A DNA stretch of 27,067 nt from Christensenella sp036660175 (GCA_036660175.1 JAVXBD010000016.1:1-27067); one strand, 5' to 3'. Numbered from the stretch's first letter, positions 1 to 7,615 are shown. Notes: a model not told the origin generated them from the sequence alone. Numbers and translations: made by a program.

Positions 1-3
1 AAG

Positions 4-43
4 ACTTTGTTTCAGGCGCATTGGCTCGAGTCTGGTATGCTTA
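4..43 (+). repeat. Copy A of a dispersed short repeat (diverged)
   Basis: Bases 4-18 (actttgtttcaggcg) are identical to 24036-24050, and the following attg also matches after one substitution. The continuation (tcga, tct, gt, ctta) matches the copy at 24057-24074 at about 13 of 18 positions. The copy lies just inside the left edge, so its full extent is unknown. No coding potential is seen in it. Confidence 0.55.
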
Positions 44-91
44 GAGTACGGGGTTTTAAAAAAAGCAAAAACCCCGCAAAACGGGCGAGAA

Positions 92-120
92 ATGACGAAA
101 TATTTAGGACAGACTATAAT
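92..120 (+). promoter_or_regulatory. Possible upstream glnA promoter (ATGACG-17-TATAAT)
   Basis: A perfect -10 hexamer TATAAT lies at 115-120, with a weak -35 (ATGACG, 92-97) at 17 bp. A transcript starting near 127 would carry about 160 nt of structured leader before glnA. The poor -35 makes this tentative. Confidence 0.35.
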
Positions 121-123
121 AAG

Positions 124-210
124 TGAAACAAGCAACTGTTCTACTTTTCTTTTGTTTCAACATTTATGATAGCAGACTGCTTGCGTTTTTTTTCTAAAAA
201 TAGTTGCTTG
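124..210 (+). promoter_or_regulatory. glnA leader with competing hairpins, possible attenuator
   Basis: Three inverted pairings share one segment. TGAAACAA (124-131) can pair with TTGTTTCA (152-159). CAAGCA (129-134) can pair with TGCTTG (179-184), which is followed by a run of T at about 186-193 and so looks like a terminator. The longer CAAGCAACT (129-137) is perfectly complementary to AGTTGCTTG (202-210). Because 129-134 cannot form all of them at once, the leader could switch between a terminating and a read-through form. No known riboswitch, T-box or ANTAR-type hexaloop could be recognised. Confidence 0.3.
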
Positions 211-223
211 GTAATTATATTTG

Positions 224-253
224 TTGCATAAAGCAATAGAAATACGATATAAT
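224..253 (+). promoter_or_regulatory. Proximal glnA promoter (TTGCAT-18-TATAAT)
   Basis: The -35 TTGCAT is at 224-229 and the consensus -10 TATAAT at 248-253, with an 18-bp spacer. Transcription would begin near 260 and leave a leader of about 27 nt, bypassing the upstream structured region. No GlnR-type TGTNA-N7-TNACA operator was recognised. Confidence 0.55.
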
Positions 254-286
254 GATACTATATTGTTCAATATGGAAGGAAGAAAA

Positions 287-1621
287 ATGATGCCAAAATA
301 TACAAAAGAAGATTTACATAGGATTATTGAGGAAAAAGATATTCGGTTTTTGAGATTGCAATTTACCGATGTTTTTGGAATACTAAAAAACATCACTGTT
401 ACCACCAGCAGACTGGATAAAGTGATTGACGAAGGGTGCATGTTTGACGGTTCGTCCATTGACGGGTTTGCCCGTATCGAAGAATCGGATATGATGCTTG
501 TTCCCGACCTTGATACTTTCGAGATTTTCCCTTGGTCAAATCCAAAGGGACGTACCGCACGGTTTATTTGTGATGTGTATACACCAGATGGAAAGCCGTA
601 TTCTGGCTGCCCACGCAGCATCTTAAAGCAACAGCTGAAAATAGCTGCCGATATGGGATATACGCTGAATATTGGCCCAGAATGTGAGTTTTTTCTTTTT
701 CATAAAGATGATAACAACAAAGTTGTTTTGGAAACGAATGATGATGGCGGATATTTTGATTTAGCACCGCTTGATACAGGCGGCGGCGCAAGACGGGATA
801 TTTGCTTGGCATTAGAGGAAATGGGCTTTGAAATTGAAGCCTCTCATCATGAGTGTGCCGCAGGACAGCATGAGATTGATTTTAAGTATGGTGATGCGCT
901 TAAGATGGCCGATGACGTCATGACCTTTAAAATTGTCGTAAAACGCATTGCACAGACGCACGGACTGCATGCAACTTTTATGCCAAAACCGATTTTTGGG
1001 ATTGCAGGAAGCGGTATGCACATCAATATGTCCTTATGCAACAAAGCCGGCAATGCTTTTTGTGACGAAAGTGACGAGCTTGGCTTGTCAAAAGTTGCTT
1101 ATGGATTTATGGCAGGCGTGCTGAATCATGCACGAGGGTTATCGCTGATTACAAACCCGATTGTAAACTCTTATAAGAGATTGGTGCCTGGATATGAAGC
1201 ACCGTGCTATATAGCATGGTCTGCAAAAAACAGAAGTCCTCTGATACGTGTTCCGTATGCACGTGGTTCTGCAACCAGAGTGGAACTGCGCAATCCCGAT
1301 CCTACTGCAAATCCGTATCTTGCTTATGCAGGGATTTTGGCGGCAGGCTTAGAGGGGATTCGGCTTGGGCTGACACCGCCACCACCCGTCAATAAAAATA
1401 TCTACAATCTGACAAAAGAAGAAAAAATCAAGCACCAAATCAAGCAGGTTCCGCAAAATCTACAGGAAGCAATTGAAGATTTTGAGCAAGATGCTTTGAT
1501 GAGCGAAGTACTTGGAAAAAGCACCTTTGGAAAGTATCTCAAGGGCAAAAAAGTAGAATGGTCAGATTACTCCATGCACGTGCATAATTGGGAAAGAGAG
1601 CAGTATCTAACAAAGTATTAA
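287..1621 (+). CDS. glnA: Glutamine synthetase, type I (GSI-alpha)
   Basis: Catalyses ATP-dependent amidation of glutamate to glutamine in the cytoplasm, the main ammonia-assimilation step. The 444-residue product matches the usual length of GSI-alpha enzymes from Gram-positive bacteria. Visible signatures in order are GSSIDGF and DLDTF near the N-terminus, GPECEFFLF, the HHECAAGQHEIDF metal and substrate region, the HATFMPKPIFGIAGSGMHINMS ATP region (quoted in part), the NPIVNSYKRLVPGYEAP loop, and RNPDPTANPYLAYA near the C-terminus. The ATG at 287 follows GGAAGGA (274-280) with 6 bp spacing; the ATG at 290 is an equally placed alternative, and the reading frame open back to 221 has no ribosome site. 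A GSI-alpha enzyme is expected to be feedback-inhibited rather than adenylylated (family knowledge). It appears to be a single-gene transcript ended by the hairpin at 1690-1732. Confidence 0.97.
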   Translation: MMPKYTKEDLHRIIEEKDIRFLRLQFTDVFGILKNITVTTSRLDKVIDEGCMFDGSSIDGFARIEESDMMLVPDLDTFEIFPWSNPKGRTARFICDVYTPDGKPYSGCPRSILKQQLKIAADMGYTLNIGPECEFFLFHKDDNNKVVLETNDDGGYFDLAPLDTGGGARRDICLALEEMGFEIEASHHECAAGQHEIDFKYGDALKMADDVMTFKIVVKRIAQTHGLHATFMPKPIFGIAGSGMHINMSLCNKAGNAFCDESDELGLSKVAYGFMAGVLNHARGLSLITNPIVNSYKRLVPGYEAPCYIAWSAKNRSPLIRVPYARGSATRVELRNPDPTANPYLAYAGILAAGLEGIRLGLTPPPPVNKNIYNLTKEEKIKHQIKQVPQNLQEAIEDFEQDALMSEVLGKSTFGKYLKGKKVEWSDYSMHVHNWEREQYLTKY

Positions 1622-1630
1622 TCAATAAAT

Positions 1631-1690
1631 TAAGGTGACAAGAGTGCAACAATACGCGAAAAACATTTGGACTCGACTCTCGTCACCTTA
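1631..1690. repeat. 60-bp inverted-repeat element (copy C of the dispersed repeat)
   Basis: The arms taaggtgacaagagt (1631-1645) and actctcgtcacctta (1676-1690) are inverted repeats with one mismatch. The right end, tcgactctcgtcacctta (1673-1690), is an exact 18-bp match to 24057-24074. The complement of the left end also carries the gcgtattg core seen at 24049-24056. It sits immediately 3' of glnA and abuts the terminator stem. The size and paired ends suggest a miniature element or a REP-like structured repeat; no protein is encoded. Confidence 0.6.
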
Positions 1691-1732
1691 GAATAGCGGG
1701 CAAATAAAAATGTTCGCTATTCTATTTTTATT
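1690..1732 (+). terminator. Rho-independent terminator of glnA
   Basis: The stem agaatagcg (1690-1698) pairs with cgctattct (1715-1723), 9 perfect base pairs, followed by the T-rich tract atttttatt. Confidence 0.85.
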
Positions 1733-1743
1733 AACTATTTTAC

Positions 1744-1772
1744 TTGACAAAACGGCAGTGTTCCCCTATACT
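1744..1772 (+). promoter_or_regulatory. Sigma-A promoter of tRNA-Glu (TTGACA-17-TATACT)
   Basis: A consensus -35 TTGACA (1744-1749) and a -10 TATACT (1767-1772) are separated by exactly 17 bp. They end 24 bp before the mature tRNA, so the tRNA gene is transcribed independently of glnA. Confidence 0.85.
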
Positions 1773-1796
1773 AAATAATGCTGTATAAAAAAGAAT

Positions 1797-1871
1797 GGCC
1801 CCATGGTCAAGCGGTTAAGACGTAGCCCTCTCACGGCTGAGTCTCGGGTTCGATTCCCGGTGGGGTCACCA
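1797..1871 (+). tRNA. tRNA-Glu (anticodon CUC)
   Basis: A complete cloverleaf can be folded. The acceptor GGCCCCA (1797-1803) pairs with TGGGGTC (1861-1867). The D-stem is GTC/GAC and the anticodon stem TAGCC/GGCTG with loop CTCTCAC, giving anticodon CTC. The T-arm has the TTCGATT loop, and the CCA end is encoded at 1869-1871. The body resembles standard bacterial tRNA-Glu. CUC reads GAG codons, so another tRNA-Glu with UUC is expected elsewhere in the genome. Confidence 0.95.
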
Positions 1872-1879
1872 ATAAAAAA

Positions 1880-1925
1880 GTCCGAATTTTATGCCAATTG
1901 GCAAGATTCGGATTTTTTCTTTTTT
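1880..1925 (+). terminator. Rho-independent terminator after tRNA-Glu
   Basis: TCCGAAT (1881-1887) pairs with ATTCGGA, around an inner palindrome TGCCAATTGGCA. The T-rich stretch ttttttcttttttc follows directly. Confidence 0.8.
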
Positions 1926-2138
1926 CAAAGAAAACCGCAAAACAACAAGCATTGCAGCTTAATATACAGCATCATAAGCAAGACTTTGTTTTGCTTAGCA
2001 TCACAAAAACTTTAGAAAACGTATTCTTATTACATACGAAAAGCAGCAAAATCCTTTGCGAACTACTTCCTCATTTCTTTATGTTTTATGGATTTATCTT
2101 ACTCTTACATTTGGCTTAGCGCCATAAAAATACAAAAA
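1926..2138. other. Gene-free spacer
   Basis: AT-rich sequence between the tRNA terminator and the aquaporin terminator. Only short open frames without ribosome sites occur. No RNA gene or repeat was recognised. Confidence 0.5.
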
Positions 2139-2167
2139 GAGCGATTCTCCAAAAGAAGAAACCGCCC
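2125..2167 (-). terminator. Rho-independent terminator of the aquaporin gene
   Basis: Read on the minus strand, GGGCGGTT pairs with AATCGCTC (2160-2167 with 2139-2146, including two G-U pairs), followed by TTTTTGTATTTTT. It lies 21 bp beyond the stop codon. Confidence 0.7.
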
Positions 2168-2187
2168 TTAAAGATTCGAACGGTAAT

Positions 2188-2880
2188 TTAAGCTGCTTTG
2201 ACTTTCTTTTCTTTATTAAAGCCCTTCCAAACAAATGCCGCCAATATTGCGCCGATGAATGGTGCTACAATAAACAGCCAAACCTGTGAAAGTGCCACAC
2301 CGCCCATAAATAATGCAGGTGCAAGACTTCTTGCAGGGTTTACAGAAGTTCCCGTTAGGGCAATACCCATAATGTGAACAAAAGCAAGTGTTAAGCCAAT
2401 GACAAGTCCTGCGATGTTCGATGTTTTCTCTGAAGAGGTTACGCCCAAAATCACCATAATAAATACAAATGTAAGAATGATTTCTACAATCATTGCGCCG
2501 CCCATGCTTAGCCCAACAAATGATTCTGAACCAAAACCGTTTTGCCCAAGACCTGTGATTTGCGTTGCACAGTTCATAACAACAATCTTTAAAACGCCGA
2601 TAGCCGCAATTGCTCCAAGAAATTGAGCGACAATATAGCCAAAGAAATCTCTGAGCGTCATCTTTTTGTTAATCAGCATTGCCAATGACACTGCCGGATT
2701 TACATGACAGCCAGAAATATTTCCAATCCAATATGCCACTGCAATGATAGACAAGCCAAATGCAAACGCAATCGCTAAGATTCCCGCCGCTCCACCGATG
2801 CCTCCTGTCAATGCCGCTGTGCCGCAGCCAAAGAGTACCAAAACAAAAGTACCAATAAATTCCGCAACATACTTTTTCAT
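2188..2880 (-). CDS. aqpZ: Aquaporin Z-type water channel (MIP family)
   Basis: A 230-residue membrane protein with the six-helix, two-half-helix MIP plan. The first NPA is in SGCHVNPAVS (residues 61-63) and the second in TGTSVNPARS (181-183). The selectivity-filter positions look like AqpZ: Phe in FAFGL (about residue 41), His169 in FVHIMG and Arg184 after the second NPA. The residue after NPAR is Ser, not the Asp typical of glycerol facilitators, so water transport is the better guess. The ATG at 2880 follows GGAGG with normal spacing. The frame is open to 3006, but that extension has no hydrophobic or MIP-like sequence. It is transcribed divergently from the LytTR regulator and ends in its own terminator. 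Confidence 0.92.
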   Translation of the reverse strand: MKKYVAEFIGTFVLVLFGCGTAALTGGIGGAAGILAIAFAFGLSIIAVAYWIGNISGCHVNPAVSLAMLINKKMTLRDFFGYIVAQFLGAIAAIGVLKIVVMNCATQITGLGQNGFGSESFVGLSMGGAMIVEIILTFVFIMVILGVTSSEKTSNIAGLVIGLTLAFVHIMGIALTGTSVNPARSLAPALFMGGVALSQVWLFIVAPFIGAILAAFVWKGFNKEKKVKAA

Positions 2881-3023
2881 TTTCTTACCTCCAATTAAAT
2901 ATTTTATTTCAAAACTTTCTGTATAACAAACCTTTACTAAAAAAAATACAGCAAAGTTAAAAAACCGATTAGATTCATTTTTGTGGTTGAGGATTTTATA
3001 TTCCAATATTTGTAATCTATATT

Positions 3024-3052
3024 ATTTTATATAGAAAACTCATCTAAATCAA
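3024..3052 (-). promoter_or_regulatory. Possible aquaporin promoter (TTGATT-17-TAAAAT)
   Basis: On the minus strand TTGATT (3047-3052) is 17 bp from TAAAAT (3024-3029). The resulting leader would be about 135 nt. A weaker extended -10 (TGTTATACA) lies closer to the gene at about 2920-2928. Confidence 0.4.
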
Positions 3053-3124
3053 TTGATTTACTAAAACGCAATTCTTTTTACCAAGATTTTTGTTTGAGCA
3101 ATTCCTATTTCTTCTGAGTTATGC

Positions 3125-3143
3125 TAAACTATAATATAGCATT
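3125..3143. promoter_or_regulatory. Dyad around a -10-like hexamer upstream of the LytTR gene
   Basis: tgcta and tagca flank the sequence aactataata, so a TATAAT-like -10 sits at the centre of an imperfect dyad, upstream of a strong ribosome site (GGGGAGGTG, 3156-3164). It could be an operator. No convincing -35 is seen. Confidence 0.3.
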
Positions 3144-3169
3144 ATTGAAAATATCGGGGAGGTGTCGGC

Positions 3170-3898
3170 TTGAATTTTACTGTTGCGATTGTCGAAGATC
3201 AGCTTTCTGATCAACAGGTTTTGTCACAATACCTTGAACAATACGGCACTCATCATCAAATTTCTATTCAAATACAAATTTTTAGCAGTGGCGAAGATTT
3301 TTTAAAAAACTTTACCAATGGTGCTTTTGATATTGTTTTTTTGGATATTTACATGAATGGAATGGACGGAATGAAAGTCGCAAAATCTCTGCGTGAAATA
3401 GACGAAGATTGCATCTTGATTTTTTCGACCACCAGCGAAAATCATGCCGTTCAGAGTTATCGTGTGCGTGCCTTCGATTATTTATTAAAACCGTATACTT
3501 ACCAGCAATTTTTTGAAGTGCTGACGCTTTGTAGTGCCGTTCTTCAAAAAAAGGCGCATTATATCGAGGTCAAGGCTGGACGCATCATGCTAAAAATTCT
3601 ATTAAAAGATATTATCTATGTGGACTACTATAACCATTATATCCAGATACATACCCCCAATCGCATCGTAAAAACTTATATGCCCTTTGCCGATTTCTCC
3701 AAAATGCTTTCAGCTTATCCCCAGTTTTTGTGTTGTTATCGAAACTGTATCGTAAACATGGACGAGGTCAACGAAATCCACGAAAAAGATTTTTGCATGA
3801 AAAACAATGAAATGGTTCCGATTGCTGGCGCTAACAAAACAGAAATTAAGCAGTGCTATGCAAACTATATCTTTGACAGATTAAACAGCACCCTATAA
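3170..3898 (+). CDS. LytTR-family response regulator (AgrA/LytR type)
   Basis: A 242-residue two-domain regulator. The receiver domain (about 1-120) has the acidic pair E9-D10, phospho-acceptor D59 in VFLDIYM, and conserved K107 in DYLLKPY. A LytTR DNA-binding domain (about 135-235) follows, with IIYVDYYNHYIQIHT and CCYRNCIVNMDEV typical of the family. LytTR regulators bind imperfect direct repeats as dimers (family knowledge). The start is TTG at 3170, six bases after GGGGAGGTG; no ATG suits the frame. The natural partner is the GHKL kinase at 5914-7281, but a cyclase gene on the other strand separates them. The stop codon abuts that gene's stop with no intervening base. Confidence 0.93.
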   Translation: MNFTVAIVEDQLSDQQVLSQYLEQYGTHHQISIQIQIFSSGEDFLKNFTNGAFDIVFLDIYMNGMDGMKVAKSLREIDEDCILIFSTTSENHAVQSYRVRAFDYLLKPYTYQQFFEVLTLCSAVLQKKAHYIEVKAGRIMLKILLKDIIYVDYYNHYIQIHTPNRIVKTYMPFADFSKMLSAYPQFLCCYRNCIVNMDEVNEIHEKDFCMKNNEMVPIAGANKTEIKQCYANYIFDRLNSTL

Positions 3899-5548
3899 TT
3901 ATTTCTTTATTTTATTTTCATACATCTTATAATCAGCACCATCCAACAGATGTTTCAGTGCTTTGCCATCAAGAATCTCACAGTCATAGCGAATGGCATA
4001 TCCCCACGAAACATTTAAGTGATGCTTGTGCACTTCATTATATTCCTCAATCACTTTTTTAAACATTGTCAATTTTTCTTCAATCATATCTTTTGAATTA
4101 TTTTTTAAGACCGCTACAAATTCATCACCGCCAATACGATAACAGGTATGATCAAACACTTTTTTCATATTTGTTCCCACACCAATAATCGTTTCGTCGC
4201 CTATCAGATGTCCATAGGTATCATTGATTTCCTTTAGATTATCAATATCAAACACTACAAAAGCAATGCTTTCACATTCATGAATGGATTCCTCTAACTT
4301 CAGCATTTCAATATCAAACGCAGCACGATTATTCATGCGTGTCATAATATCCGTATATGCCATTTTTTTATACGTATTCGCTTCTGCGCTTGCGCTGATG
4401 AGCTGTACACTTCTCTTTAGTGTGTGAACACTCAGAATAATTAAAAATATCAGCAGTCCGTATCTGAATAAAAAAGAACTCCTGTTGTCTTTATCTATAT
4501 AAAATTGAACAATACTCAAAAGTGCTGTTGCGCAAAGTATGCACAATCCCCAAATAATTCCCTCAACATTTTTATTTTGCGACTGTTTCTTTTCCACAAA
4601 GCACACCGTCAGCACAGAAATAATAGACACCATCAGCAAAGCATGTGCCAGAAAAATAGTTTTTGTTAAATCTGCCAAATTCAGAATATACAGTAGGATA
4701 TTTAAAAAGAATATACCCACAAATAAAAAACACAGTATGTCGAAAATCTTTTTATGCCGCACGCAGATTTGCTTGATATACAGCAGAAATGGAATGGGCA
4801 TTATCATAAACGTACAAAATGATAGGATATACCCTATCGCCTTATTTCCCATGAAGAACTGCAGGGCATTGGTATCTGTAATCACCCAAATAGCGGAAAT
4901 TATCGCAAATATCCCCAGATATACAAAGCTTTTGATGTTGACATCTTTATGATCTCCAATCAGTACCCATGCGGCAATAAGCAGCACCAATCCCAAAACA
5001 AAAATCAAAAAGAAAAATGTGATGCTCCCCAAATCTTTTCGAATCAACGACAGTATCATAGATCCTTCGCTGCTTATTTTAATCGGATTGATGATAACTG
5101 CCTGATCTGCATAGGTCGTTCCCAATTCAAGCGAAATCGTCTTGCCTTGTTCTTGACGTGGCACATTAATCATATGCTGCACCGTCCCAAACATTTTCCC
5201 GAACGATGTCTGCGTATGAAATCCATGCTCGTATATAAGCTTGTCTTCTATAAAGGCACGCAATGTCTGATGATTTGTTTCAATATTAATTACAGAATCG
5301 TGTGTCATTTTAGCTGGCAGCGTTTTTGAAATGCGTACCGATTTGTCTGCCGTATGAACAACAGCCGGCAAATCTCCCAGCTCTTCGTTTTGATAAGACC
5401 AGCCATCACTATACGACATCACTGGTTCTCTGCCAAATCTTGTATCATCCAGTATAAAAGTATTCCCAACATAAATTAAAAGTGCCGCTGTTATAAAAAC
5501 AACCACAGTAAAAAGAACCAAAAGTATTTTATTCTTATTCCTAAACAT
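3899..5548 (-). CDS. Membrane-bound GGDEF protein (putative diguanylate cyclase)
   Basis: 549 residues. A first membrane helix (about 7-27) is followed by an extracytoplasmic segment of about 145 residues, then a group of six to seven helices (about 176-380) resembling 7TM sensor modules, then a C-terminal GGDEF domain (about 395-548). The active-site motif is intact: CYRIGGDEFVAVL with GGDEF at 473-477. The usual upstream inhibitory RxxD site is not present (KVFD lies there, in slightly wrong spacing), so product inhibition may be absent. It would make cyclic di-GMP from two GTP in response to an external signal. The start is ATG at 5548 with only a weak purine-rich AAGAAAGAAG upstream. The gene lies opposite to, and between, a response regulator and a sensor kinase. 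Confidence 0.9.
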   Translation of the reverse strand: MFRNKNKILLVLFTVVVFITAALLIYVGNTFILDDTRFGREPVMSYSDGWSYQNEELGDLPAVVHTADKSVRISKTLPAKMTHDSVINIETNHQTLRAFIEDKLIYEHGFHTQTSFGKMFGTVQHMINVPRQEQGKTISLELGTTYADQAVIINPIKISSEGSMILSLIRKDLGSITFFFLIFVLGLVLLIAAWVLIGDHKDVNIKSFVYLGIFAIISAIWVITDTNALQFFMGNKAIGYILSFCTFMIMPIPFLLYIKQICVRHKKIFDILCFLFVGIFFLNILLYILNLADLTKTIFLAHALLMVSIISVLTVCFVEKKQSQNKNVEGIIWGLCILCATALLSIVQFYIDKDNRSSFLFRYGLLIFLIILSVHTLKRSVQLISASAEANTYKKMAYTDIMTRMNNRAAFDIEMLKLEESIHECESIAFVVFDIDNLKEINDTYGHLIGDETIIGVGTNMKKVFDHTCYRIGGDEFVAVLKNNSKDMIEEKLTMFKKVIEEYNEVHKHHLNVSWGYAIRYDCEILDGKALKHLLDGADYKMYENKIKK

Positions 5549-5913
5549 GATTCTTCTTTCTTATAGTCATACAAATGCTCAAAATCAAAGCCGACTATAT
5601 AGATGTATTATTATTTATTATATCAGAAATGCTGTTTTTTGTACATCAGCCTGCCCAGATTCCCACTTCGTTGTTTGTCCTCTACTTTGCCTTATACAGC
5701 ACGCTTTTATACGATATTTTTATCTGTATGTCTATTTTAATGAATCGTGCAGTTTCATGTTTTTTTGGTAAAACTTAGTTCGTTTTGGTAATAATACGCA
5801 AGCAAATACCGCTCTGTTATCGGTTTTATGAAAAAAGCAGCATGCTTACAACATTGACTTTATCCAGCGATAGACGTAAAATAAAACCAATCAAGCAAAT
5901 ATAAAGTTTTATC
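5549..5913. other. Intergenic region between cyclase and kinase; one doubtful 67-residue frame
   Basis: A frame on + at 5575-5778 would encode a hydrophobic 67-residue peptide starting MLKIKADYIDVLLF, with two possible membrane helices. It has no ribosome site and resembles no family I recognise. It could be a decayed N-terminus of a membrane kinase, or chance in AT-rich DNA. No AgrB or AgrD-like gene is present. The remainder to 5913 shows no clear promoter for the kinase. Confidence 0.3.
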
Positions 5914-7281
5914 ATGAAATTACAATTTAGAAAAGGTGAAATGAGGTTCTATGTCGTGGAAGTCTTCTATCTTTTATTAAATGCACTTTTCCCGCTCTTG
6001 TTGTTCTATTATTTATTTAGCTTGGTTTTTCGTGATCATCTGCGCTTTTCAAACAAAAAAACGTTGTATATTCTGATTGCAATCACCATTATTTTTACCT
6101 TGCTTGGTATTTTATTATTTTCATTGCTCAACCCTTTGCAAGACTTAGACTTTATATTTATCATCATTTATATGACACTTTTTCTTGCCACCTGCATGAT
6201 TGTCCTCAATAGCTCGCTCATGCAGATTGTATTCACATATTTTATCATCAAATGTTATATGGATGATGTGTTTTTATTATCAAAAATCGTACAATCTTAT
6301 TTGATTTCTCCGTGGCAAACACCCGAAATTGATTTTATTGTATCCTATGCAATCGTTTTTTTTGCCAGCATCGCCTTTATGGCACTGTTTATGAAAAAGC
6401 TCGTGCATCCGCTGATTAACTCAAACAGTCATTCTTCCTTATGGAATTATTTGTGGAGTATTCCCGTCCTTTATTATGCAATTTATAAACTTGGCATTTC
6501 TGCCAACTATCAAACTCCTGCGGCGTCTTTACCTCATTCGCCCGAGGTCTTGCTTCCAATTGTATGGATTGTCGGCACTTTTCTTTCTTTTTTTGTCATA
6601 CTGCGTATGCTACTCGAAATCACCAAATATGCAGATATACGTGAGAACCTTCGGCTTTCCAACCTGCGGCTTTCTCTGCAAAAAGAACAGTACGAATCCC
6701 TACAACAAAATATTGAGGCTGAACAGCAAGCCATGCACGATAGGCGGCATCTCTTGCTGATGCTGAAAAGTTATTTGGATACACGAAAATATAACAAAGT
6801 AAAAGACTATATTGACGAAGCCCTGCACACTGATGAAACTGCTGTCATTGCTCCTGTATGTGACCATTACACCATCAATTCTATTGTTCAGTATTATATG
6901 AGCATTGCTCGTGCCAATAACATTACGTTTATCACAAAAATCAAATTTCCACAGGATTATCCTATTTTAGAAAACGATTTGACCATTCTTTTTGGAAATT
7001 TGCTGGAAAACGCAATAGAAGCTTGTATGCGCAAACAAACTCAGCCCAAAACCATCAGCATAAAAGCAGAAATCACAGGTAAAAGCATGCTCAATCTTTC
7101 TATTAAAAATAGTTATGATGGAGAAATCGTAAAAAAAGGCGAGCTTTTCATGTCCTCAAAGCGTCAAAGCGAGGGTATCGGAATTGCCTCTGTTCGCACC
7201 ATCGTCAAAAAATATGACGGCATCATGAATATCGAATACGGCAGCGGCTTTTTCCTCGTTTCTGTGCTTTTAAATCCGTAA
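5914..7281 (+). CDS. AgrC-like GHKL sensor histidine kinase
   Basis: 455 residues from the first ATG. About six hydrophobic helices fill residues 15-235, followed by a coiled coil (about 240-275). The dimerisation/phospho-acceptor segment contains MHDRRHLLLML (H275), the AgrC/VirS-type H-box. The ATPase shows the N-box LFGNLLENAIEAC (N362, N366) and a glycine box EGIGIASVRTIVKKYDG (G421, G423), the GHKL subtype usually paired with LytTR regulators. Such kinases often sense peptides (family knowledge). The start is uncertain: ATG 5914 lacks a ribosome site, and ATG 5941 has AAAGGTGA only two bases upstream. It probably phosphorylates the regulator at 3170-3898. Confidence 0.9.
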   Translation: MKLQFRKGEMRFYVVEVFYLLLNALFPLLLFYYLFSLVFRDHLRFSNKKTLYILIAITIIFTLLGILLFSLLNPLQDLDFIFIIIYMTLFLATCMIVLNSSLMQIVFTYFIIKCYMDDVFLLSKIVQSYLISPWQTPEIDFIVSYAIVFFASIAFMALFMKKLVHPLINSNSHSSLWNYLWSIPVLYYAIYKLGISANYQTPAASLPHSPEVLLPIVWIVGTFLSFFVILRMLLEITKYADIRENLRLSNLRLSLQKEQYESLQQNIEAEQQAMHDRRHLLLMLKSYLDTRKYNKVKDYIDEALHTDETAVIAPVCDHYTINSIVQYYMSIARANNITFITKIKFPQDYPILENDLTILFGNLLENAIEACMRKQTQPKTISIKAEITGKSMLNLSIKNSYDGEIVKKGELFMSSKRQSEGIGIASVRTIVKKYDGIMNIEYGSGFFLVSVLLNP

Positions 7282-7570
7282 AAATAAAGCATCTCATTAA
7301 AAAAATTTATATGCCTGTTTAAACGTTTTTTATGATATGTACCCGTTTCATCACGTGCAAGACCTCTCGTTAAACAAGCGTCTTGCCGCTTTTTCTATAA
7401 AAATTTGCCCCTATTTTGTCCCTAAAAACGCTGGAATTTTCACTTGGCTTGGTGCAAGCCTCTTTGCCTGCCCTATCGAAGCGTACGCACTTCTGCCCAA
7501 ATCTATTACATCAAACGAAAGATTTTTATGAATCACGCAAAAGTGGTTTGGCACAGCAAGTAATTTTTGG
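7282..7570. other. Spacer between kinase and lipoprotein genes
   Basis: Contains the kinase terminator and otherwise no supported gene. A minus-strand frame (7411-7647) lacks a ribosome site and overlaps the lipoprotein terminator. Confidence 0.4.
7357..7394 (+). terminator. Rho-independent terminator downstream of the GHKL kinase
   Basis: GCAAGAC (7357-7363) pairs with GTCTTGC (7380-7386), followed by cgcttttt. It lies about 75 bp after the stop codon. Confidence 0.6.
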
Positions 7571-7606
7571 TACAAAAAAAGAGGACCGCTTTTGCGTATC
7601 CTCTTA
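7571..7606 (-). terminator. Rho-independent terminator of the DUF3048 gene
   Basis: On the minus strand AAGAGGATACGC pairs with GCGGTCCTCTT around an AAAA loop, ending in seven T. It begins ten bases after the stop codon. Confidence 0.85.
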
Positions 7607-7615
7607 GATCGACTT

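Noticed and set aside
46..86. GGGGTTTT/AAAACCCC hairpin as a terminator
   Set aside because: No T-run follows it on either strand; it may be part of the end of an upstream element outside the window.
1803..2015. 70-residue frame over the tRNA-Glu gene
   Set aside because: It is a reading through the tRNA and its terminator and is not a protein gene.
2188..3006. Longer aquaporin starting at 3006
   Set aside because: The extra 42 residues are polar and basic with no ribosome site, while ATG 2880 has a strong GGAGG and begins the family's normal N-terminus.
5549..5913. AgrB/AgrD signal genes next to the kinase
   Set aside because: No 180-210 residue AgrB-like frame and no AgrD-like peptide with a central Cys is present.
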